Source of the DNA: Clostridia bacterium
Lineage (GTDB): Bacteria > Bacillota > Clostridia > Oscillospirales > Acutalibacteraceae
NCBI GenBank assembly: GCA_017623615.1
Contig: JAGAOT010000017.1
Coordinates: 1-44,554, forward strand
DNA: 44,554 nucleotides
Direction of reading: 5' to 3'
Shown here: in pieces, positions 40,176 through 44,554 of the stretch
How the letters are laid out: each line of letters opens with the position of its first letter
Position numbering within the stretch: the first letter of the stretch is position 1
Made by a program: the position numbers and the translations under genes
Notes under the pieces: model-generated
The model's input: the letters and a program-made list of their open reading frames with translations, nothing else
Database searches by the model: none
Told to the model about the DNA's origin: nothing

Positions 40176-41009
40176 ATGAATATGCTTATAAAAGAAAAAT
40201 TAAAAAGAACAGCGGCGGTTTTGCTTTGCTTGCTGTCGGTTTCAGCGTTTTCTGCCTGCTCGTCGGGCGGGAGGGGGAGAGAAAACCCGGTTCAGACAAC
40301 CTCAAATGTTGTCAGGGTAACATTCCCCGAGGGCTCAACCGTCAGTCAGATTGCAGTTTTACTTGAAGAAAACGGTGTTTGCTCCGCGGCGGATTTTATG
40401 GCGGAGGCGGACAACCCCTTGAATTTGGAGGGCTTTGCATTCTCAATCCCCAATCCGCAGGAGAGAGCGTTTTTGCTCGAGGGCTATCTTTTCCCCGACA
40501 CCTATGAATTTTATCGGAACGAAAGTGCTTCTTCGGCAATAAGGCGTTTTTTGAAAAACACGCAGTCAAAGCTCACCGATGAGGTTGCGCGGCGATGTGA
40601 AGAGCTCGGATACACGGTTGATGAGATACTGACCCTTGCTTCCATCGTTCAGGAGGAGGCGGGTGACCCCGCCGAGATGGGCAAGGTTTCTTCCGTAATC
40701 CACAACAGGCTTTCAAGCAAAAGCTATCCCAAGCTGCAATGCGATGTTGCAACATTCTATCTTCGCGATTATGTTAAACCCCATAAAACCGAGCAGGAAT
40801 ACGAAGCTTTAACCGAGCTTTATAACACCTATAATTGCAAAGGTCTGCCTGCGGGTCCGATAACCAACAGCGGAATGGACGCAGTAAATGCCGCGCTTTA
40901 TCCCGATGACACGGACTATTACTTTTTTGTCACAGACAGCGGCGGTGCATATTATTATGCCGAAACATGGGCAGAGCATCTCGAAAACTGTGATACGGCG
41001 GGCATCTGA
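40176..41009 (+). CDS. MltG-like endolytic transglycosylase, putative lipoprotein
   Basis: 277 aa. Lipoprotein signal with a lipobox (SAFSAC, Cys28), a LysM-like region (VTFPEGSTVSQIAVLLEENG), then the YceG/MltG catalytic domain with LEGYLFPDTYEF, LASIVQEEAG (catalytic Glu), VIHNRL, CDVATFY and NTYNCKGLPAGPITNSG. Cuts nascent glycan strands at the membrane. No SD precedes the ATG; a 6-codon frame at 40159 (MIELRL) after GGGTGA ends on the start codon. Most MltG use a transmembrane helix, so the lipobox form is a variant. Confidence 0.9.
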   Translation: MNMLIKEKLKRTAAVLLCLLSVSAFSACSSGGRGRENPVQTTSNVVRVTFPEGSTVSQIAVLLEENGVCSAADFMAEADNPLNLEGFAFSIPNPQERAFLLEGYLFPDTYEFYRNESASSAIRRFLKNTQSKLTDEVARRCEELGYTVDEILTLASIVQEEAGDPAEMGKVSSVIHNRLSSKSYPKLQCDVATFYLRDYVKPHKTEQEYEALTELYNTYNCKGLPAGPITNSGMDAVNAALYPDDTDYYFFVTDSGGAYYYAETWAEHLENCDTAGI

Positions 41010-41026
41010 AAGAAAGGATAAATATT

Positions 41027-41638
41027 ATGAAAAAGATTATTTCAATCGTTCTTGTTATTGCGGCGGTTATGACCGTTTTCTGCGCATGCGGAAAGAAAGA
41101 GTCCGACCCCATCGACAGCGGCGATTATACATATGTTATACTTGAAGACGGCACAGCAAAAATAACCAAATACAACGGAGCAGAGGAAATAGTAACCCTT
41201 GATATTCCCGATGCCATGGATGAGCATACCGTTACCGTTATCGGCACAGAAGCTTTTGCGGGCGTTCAGACAATAACCGTTGTTAACTTCCCCAAAACTC
41301 TTCTCAAAATTGAAGAAAAGGCATTTGCGGGCAGTTCAATCAAAAAGGCATTTATGCATCGCTCATCTTCCATGACGGAAATCGGCGCATATGCTTTTGC
41401 GGAATGCAAAAACCTTGTTCAGGCGGATATGCCCCGCAGCCTTGAAACTCTCGGCGAAAAGGCATACTACTATTGCGACAAGCTGAAGATTGCAAACTTC
41501 AGAGGCGACACGGCAAACATCGATACATTCGCATTTGATGCATGCCCTGCAGTTAAAATTCATACAAAGAGCGAAAACAAAAATGTTATAAACTTTGCAA
41601 CCGTTTACGGTATAGAAACCGTTATTCCCGAAGCATAA
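41027..41638 (+). CDS. BspA-type leucine-rich repeat lipoprotein
   Basis: 203 aa. Lipobox signal peptide (VMTVFCAC, Cys21), then about five LRR_5/BspA-like repeats such as VTVIGTEAFAGVQTITVVNFP, LLKIEEKAFAGSS and MTEIGAYAFAECKNL. Probably an external binding protein; ligand unknown. SD AAAGG. It lies 17 bases after the MltG-like gene. Confidence 0.88.
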   Translation: MKKIISIVLVIAAVMTVFCACGKKESDPIDSGDYTYVILEDGTAKITKYNGAEEIVTLDIPDAMDEHTVTVIGTEAFAGVQTITVVNFPKTLLKIEEKAFAGSSIKKAFMHRSSSMTEIGAYAFAECKNLVQADMPRSLETLGEKAYYYCDKLKIANFRGDTANIDTFAFDACPAVKIHTKSENKNVINFATVYGIETVIPEA

Positions 41639-41647
41639 AATGTTTAG

Positions 41648-41679
41648 AGCCTGCATCTCATTAATAAGGGGTGCAGGCT
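41648..41679 (+). promoter_or_regulatory. Hairpin masking the SD of the AGCS transporter gene
   Basis: AGCCTGCATCTC (41648-41659) pairs with GGGGTGCAGGCT (41668-41679), 10 Watson-Crick and 2 wobble pairs, 8-base loop. The SD (AAGGGG, ends 41671) is half inside the 3' arm, and the ATG follows the hairpin by one base. No T tract, so it reads as a translational control element rather than a terminator. Confidence 0.5.
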
Positions 41680-41680
41680 T

Positions 41681-43039
41681 ATGTTTTCGCAGATTAATTC
41701 GGCAATCAGTTCCTTTGTCTGGGGTCCGCCCATGCTGGCGGTCTTTTTGGGCACGGGGCTTTTTTTATCGGCAAAAACGGGATTTTTTCAAATTTTCGGG
41801 TTTAAAACATGGTTTGGAGAAACAATTTTTGCCGCATTCAGGGGCAGAAAAGCGGGCAAAAAGGCAAACGACGGCTCGATTTCACAGCTCGGTGCGCTTT
41901 TTTCCGCGCTTGCAGCATGCCTCGGCACGGGCAACATAGTCGGCGTTGCAACCGCGCTTTTTTCGGGCGGACCCGGCGCCGTGCTGTGGATGTGTGTTTC
42001 GGCTTTGCTCGGCATGATGACCTGCTGCTGTGAAAACATTCTCGGCATAAAATACAGAGTCCGCGATTCTCTCGGCAGGTTGGTCGGCGGTCCGATGTAT
42101 TATATTGAGCGCGGGCTTGGCATGGGCGGGCTTGCAAAGGTATATGCCCTGCTTCTTGTCGGCGCATCGCTCGGAATGGGCAACATGACCCAGGCAAATT
42201 CCGTTGCACAAGGGGCGGCAGGGTTCGGTATTTCGGGCACGGTGTGCGGGATTTTTCTTTTTGCGGCGGTTGTAATTTCTGTTTCGGGAGGTTTGGAAAG
42301 AATAAGCAGGCTGTCGCAGGCGCTTATTCCCGCGCTCTCTGCGGCATTTGTGCTTGCGTGTTTTGCGGTAATATTAACCAACATTGAAAATCTTGTTCCG
42401 AGCATCAAGCTTGTTTTTAAAGAAGCGTTTACTCTTAAGGCTGTGTCGGGCTTCGGCATGGCAAAGGCGGCGAGATACGGCATATCAAGGGGCGTTTTTT
42501 CAAACGAAGCGGGGCTTGGCAGCAGCGCAATAATCCACTCATCCGCAAACTGTGAAAAGCCCGCGGAGCAAGGCATGTGGGGCATTCTGGAGGTGTTCAT
42601 TGATACGGTGTTTATGTGCACGGTAACAGCCGCCGCCATCCTTTCAAGCGGGGTTATGGGGAAAAATCCGAGCCTTAACGGTGTTGAGCTTTGCTCTGCT
42701 GTGTTTGAAAGCGTATTCGGCAGGGCGGGGGCATATTTTCTTGACATCTGCATCTGCCTTTTTGCGTTTGCAACTCTCATTGCATGGTCATATTACGGCA
42801 AGACGGGTGCGGAATATCTTTTCGGCACCGGAAGCGGAAAAATATATAATTTGATTTATGCTGTCTGCGCATTTGCAGGCTGTATGCTGAAGTTAGAGAG
42901 CGTTTGGAGCATTTCGGATACACTCAACGGACTTATGGCTGTGCCGAATATTTTTGCGCTGATTTTGCTCTCAAAGGAAGCAACAGAAGAAATAAAAAAT
43001 CAAAAAAAGTATACCATTTTTAAAAAAACTGTGTTATAA
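41681..43039 (+). CDS. Alanine/glycine:cation symporter (AGCS) family transporter
   Basis: 452 aa with about 11 membrane helices. AGCS landmarks are FLGTGLFLSAKTGFFQI, the substrate region SISQLGALFSALAACLGTGN, GGPGAVLWM, GGPMYYIERGLG, and RGVFSNEAGLGSSAI. Imports alanine or related amino acids with Na+ or H+. Being next to ddh and not far from alr is compatible with wall-precursor supply, but that is inference. The start codon follows a strong hairpin. Confidence 0.95.
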   Translation: MFSQINSAISSFVWGPPMLAVFLGTGLFLSAKTGFFQIFGFKTWFGETIFAAFRGRKAGKKANDGSISQLGALFSALAACLGTGNIVGVATALFSGGPGAVLWMCVSALLGMMTCCCENILGIKYRVRDSLGRLVGGPMYYIERGLGMGGLAKVYALLLVGASLGMGNMTQANSVAQGAAGFGISGTVCGIFLFAAVVISVSGGLERISRLSQALIPALSAAFVLACFAVILTNIENLVPSIKLVFKEAFTLKAVSGFGMAKAARYGISRGVFSNEAGLGSSAIIHSSANCEKPAEQGMWGILEVFIDTVFMCTVTAAAILSSGVMGKNPSLNGVELCSAVFESVFGRAGAYFLDICICLFAFATLIAWSYYGKTGAEYLFGTGSGKIYNLIYAVCAFAGCMLKLESVWSISDTLNGLMAVPNIFALILLSKEATEEIKNQKKYTIFKKTVL

Positions 43040-43040
43040 T
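43032..43040 (+). promoter_or_regulatory. Extended -10 promoter of ddh
   Basis: TGTTATAAT (TG at 43032, TATAAT 43035-43040) overlaps the stop codon of the AGCS gene; the -35 region is weak. Confidence 0.55.
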
Positions 43041-43080
43041 GCCAAACATGGATATTATATGGCAGAAGGAGTGTATGAAA

Positions 43081-44067
43081 ATGAGTATCCGAATCGGCAT
43101 TATGGGCTATGGCAACCTCGGCAGAGGAATTGAGTGCGCGGTAAAAAACAACCCCGATATGGAGATTGTTGCTGTTTTTTCGCGCAGAAACCCCGACACG
43201 GTCAAAATCCTGACAGAGGGCGCAAAGGTTTATTCGGCAGATGAAATTTTGAATTTCAAAGATGAAATTGATGTCCTTATTCTTTGCGGAGGAAGCGCAA
43301 CGGATTTGCCCGCGCAGACCCCCGAATATGCAAAATATTTCACCGTTGTTGACAGCTTTGACACCCACGCAAAAATCCCCGAGCATTTTGCGGCTGTTGA
43401 TGCAGCTGCAAAAGAGGGCGGCAATGTTGCGGTTATCTCATGCGGATGGGACCCGGGAATGTTTTCGCTCAACAGGCTTTATTCAAACGCAATTCTGCCC
43501 AACGGCAAGGACTACACCTTCTGGGGCAAGGGCGTCAGCCAGGGTCATTCGGATGCAATCCGCCGCATTGACGGCGTTGCCGATGCAAAGCAATACACAA
43601 TCCCCGTTGAAGCCGCTCTTGAAGCTGTCAGAAGCGGCTCAAATCCCGAGCTTTCCGTTAGGGACAAGCATTTGAGAGAATGCTTTGTTGTTGCCGAGGA
43701 GGGCGCGGACAAGGCGAGAATTGAGAGCGAAATCAAGAATATGCCCAACTATTTCGCGGATTATGACACAACCGTTCATTTCATCACCAAAGAGGAACTT
43801 TGCCGTGACCATGCGGGCATTCCCCACGGCGGCTTTGTTATCAGAACGGGCAAAAGCGGCTGGAACAACGAAAACAGCCACGTTATCGAATACAGCTTGA
43901 AGCTTGATTCCAACCCCGAATTCACAGCGGGCGTTATTGCAGCTTGCGCAAGAGCAGCTTACCGCATGAAGTCCGAGGGAGCGAAGGGCTGCAAAACGAT
44001 GTTTGACATTCCTCCCGCATATCTTGTTGCAATGAGCGGCGAGGAAATGAGAGCACATTTGCTATAA
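43081..44067 (+). CDS. ddh: meso-Diaminopimelate dehydrogenase
   Basis: 328 aa. N-terminal Rossmann fold with IGIMGYGNLGRG, then SRRNPDTV, LCGGSATDLP, VDSFDTHAKIP, SCGWDPGMFSLNR and FWGKGVSQGHSDAIRRI, all diagnostic of Ddh. NADPH-linked one-step synthesis of meso-DAP from tetrahydrodipicolinate for peptidoglycan and lysine. ATG 43081 lies 9 bases after AAGGAG; ATG 43075 is too close to that SD. Confidence 0.96.
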   Translation: MSIRIGIMGYGNLGRGIECAVKNNPDMEIVAVFSRRNPDTVKILTEGAKVYSADEILNFKDEIDVLILCGGSATDLPAQTPEYAKYFTVVDSFDTHAKIPEHFAAVDAAAKEGGNVAVISCGWDPGMFSLNRLYSNAILPNGKDYTFWGKGVSQGHSDAIRRIDGVADAKQYTIPVEAALEAVRSGSNPELSVRDKHLRECFVVAEEGADKARIESEIKNMPNYFADYDTTVHFITKEELCRDHAGIPHGGFVIRTGKSGWNNENSHVIEYSLKLDSNPEFTAGVIAACARAAYRMKSEGAKGCKTMFDIPPAYLVAMSGEEMRAHLL

Positions 44068-44072
44068 TTCCC

Positions 44073-44225
44073 GGGGCTGTCTCACGAAGCGAAGAACAAA
44101 AGAAACTGAATAATAAAGAAAGTGGTTTGCAGCGGTTTTTTACCTTTGCAAGCCGCTTTTTGTTTGTTGTAGAACAAAAATGCTTTATATGTTTCTTTTT
44201 AGCTGTTTTTTCCGACTCGACGTAC
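44073..44225. mobile_element. Second, truncated copy of the MITE-like repeat
   Basis: It begins GGGGCTGTCTCACGAAG and follows the element at 14024 base for base with scattered differences, including AAGAACAAAAGAAAC, the GGTTTGCA / TTTGCAAGCCGC hairpin, ATATGTTTCTTTTTAGC and CCGACTCGACGTA. Similarity stops at about 44225. The right terminal repeat (CAGCCC) is absent, replaced by sequence leading into the recombinase gene. Confidence 0.75.
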
Positions 44226-44226
44226 C

Positions 44227-44244
44227 TTTGTACCTCGGTACAAA
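44227..44244. repeat. Perfect 18-base palindrome at the recombinase-element edge
   Basis: TTTGTACC-TC-GGTACAAA, lying between the truncated MITE copy and the recombinase stop codon. It could be part of a recombination site or a weak hairpin; undecided. Confidence 0.4.
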
Positions 44245-44260
44245 TTAAGGATACTGCGGT

Positions 44261-44554
44261 TTAATCAATTTTACCGACGAAGCGGTAGATGATATCGATA
44301 ACGAGTTCGGTTTCTCCGAAGCTGTTCTCCTCGGTTTCGTGAATCAGAATTTTTTCAACCAAAGTGTTCAGCAGTTCGGCGGTCAGTTCCGTTGGATTGG
44401 AGTATTGTTTCAGAACTGCAATCCATTTTTCTGCATTGTCGGTTGCTTTCTTTTTGGTTGAAAGTTCGGCTTCAAGAGTGCGGATTTTCTCATCAAGCTC
44501 TTGTTGTTCAGTCTGATATCGTTCTGACATCATATTGAAGTTGTATTCCGTGAT
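44261..44554 (-). CDS. Large serine recombinase, C-terminal part (5' end beyond window)
   Basis: The 97 codons remaining in the window form a coiled coil (QQELDEKIRTLEAELSTKK), then the C-terminal DUF4368-like module: FKKY-type WIAVLKQYSNPTELTAELLN, LVEKILIHE and VIDIIYRFVGKID. This is typical of Tn916/TnpX-like serine site-specific recombinases of Clostridia. The frame is open to the last base of the window, so the true start lies outside. The gene marks the end of an integrative element. Confidence 0.85.
   Translation of the reverse strand: MTEYNFNMMSERYQTEQQELDEKIRTLEAELSTKKKATDNAEKWIAVLKQYSNPTELTAELLNTLVEKILIHETEENSFGETELVIDIIYRFVGKID

Overview
The window looks like a chromosomal segment of a low-to-mid-GC Gram-positive bacterium of the Clostridia, plausibly an uncultured gut Oscillospirales/Ruminococcaceae-type organism. 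The basis is the rpmH-rnpA-yidD-yidC-jag block, an EFR1-type flavodoxin/ferredoxin, rubredoxin, a yybP-ykoY riboswitch, FeoAB, lipoproteins and sortase-like tails without outer-membrane genes, strong SD sequences and canonical sigma-A promoters. The taxonomic placement is inference; no rRNA is present.

Layout. 1-200: end of an unidentified ORF abutting the 3' half of a tRNA (T-arm, acceptor strand, CCA), which looks like the edge of an integrated element. 267-6793: SulP transporter, a frameshifted NUDIX gene coupled to a sialidase-like gene, YgjV-like protein, LexA with an apparent operator in its own promoter, an unknown anchored protein and a YhhN protein. 6824-9755: manganese riboswitch and P-type ATPase. 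9774-13806: phosphoglucomutase with a tiny surface-type protein; divergently, an unknown exported protein coupled to the first of three DUF4474 proteins. 13852-17609: rubredoxin, a 207-bp MITE-like element, DUF554 protein, FeoB/FeoA, and a 38-aa Asn/Gln/Lys-rich peptide gene.

17763-23402: EFR1 flavoprotein plus aldose epimerase; then a response regulator, histidine kinase and HtrA protease (envelope-stress type cluster). 23448-27563: the classical rpmH-rnpA-yidD-yidC-jag operon diverging from dnaA. dnaA is followed by ftsY, rdgB and yhbY rather than dnaN/recF/gyrB, and I see no perfect consensus DnaA boxes, so this is an atypical dnaA locus. 29688-32887: smpB, tmRNA, and two tandem DUF4474 genes, the second with a Thr/Pro tail encoded by 39-bp repeats. 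33040-36944: small surface-type protein, AsnA, alanine racemase, PHP phosphoesterase.

37149-40112: uxuA-kdgA-kdgK, the lower hexuronate pathway (mannonate to KDG to KDPG to pyruvate and glyceraldehyde-3-phosphate; kdgA sits between the two but acts last), interrupted by a cluster of palindromic repeats. 40176-44067: MltG-like lipoprotein, LRR lipoprotein, AGCS-type symporter whose SD lies in a hairpin, and meso-diaminopimelate dehydrogenase. 44073-44554: a second copy of the MITE-like repeat, truncated, followed by the C-terminal part of a large serine recombinase running off the window. Both ends therefore carry mobile-element material around an otherwise housekeeping region.

Most notable observations: the trio of DUF4474 membrane-anchored proteins (two beside ssrA), the 38-residue N/Q/K peptide, the RGG-like tail on Jag/KhpB, the relocated dnaA context, the MITE family and a related hairpin reused as terminators, and the NUDIX frameshift.
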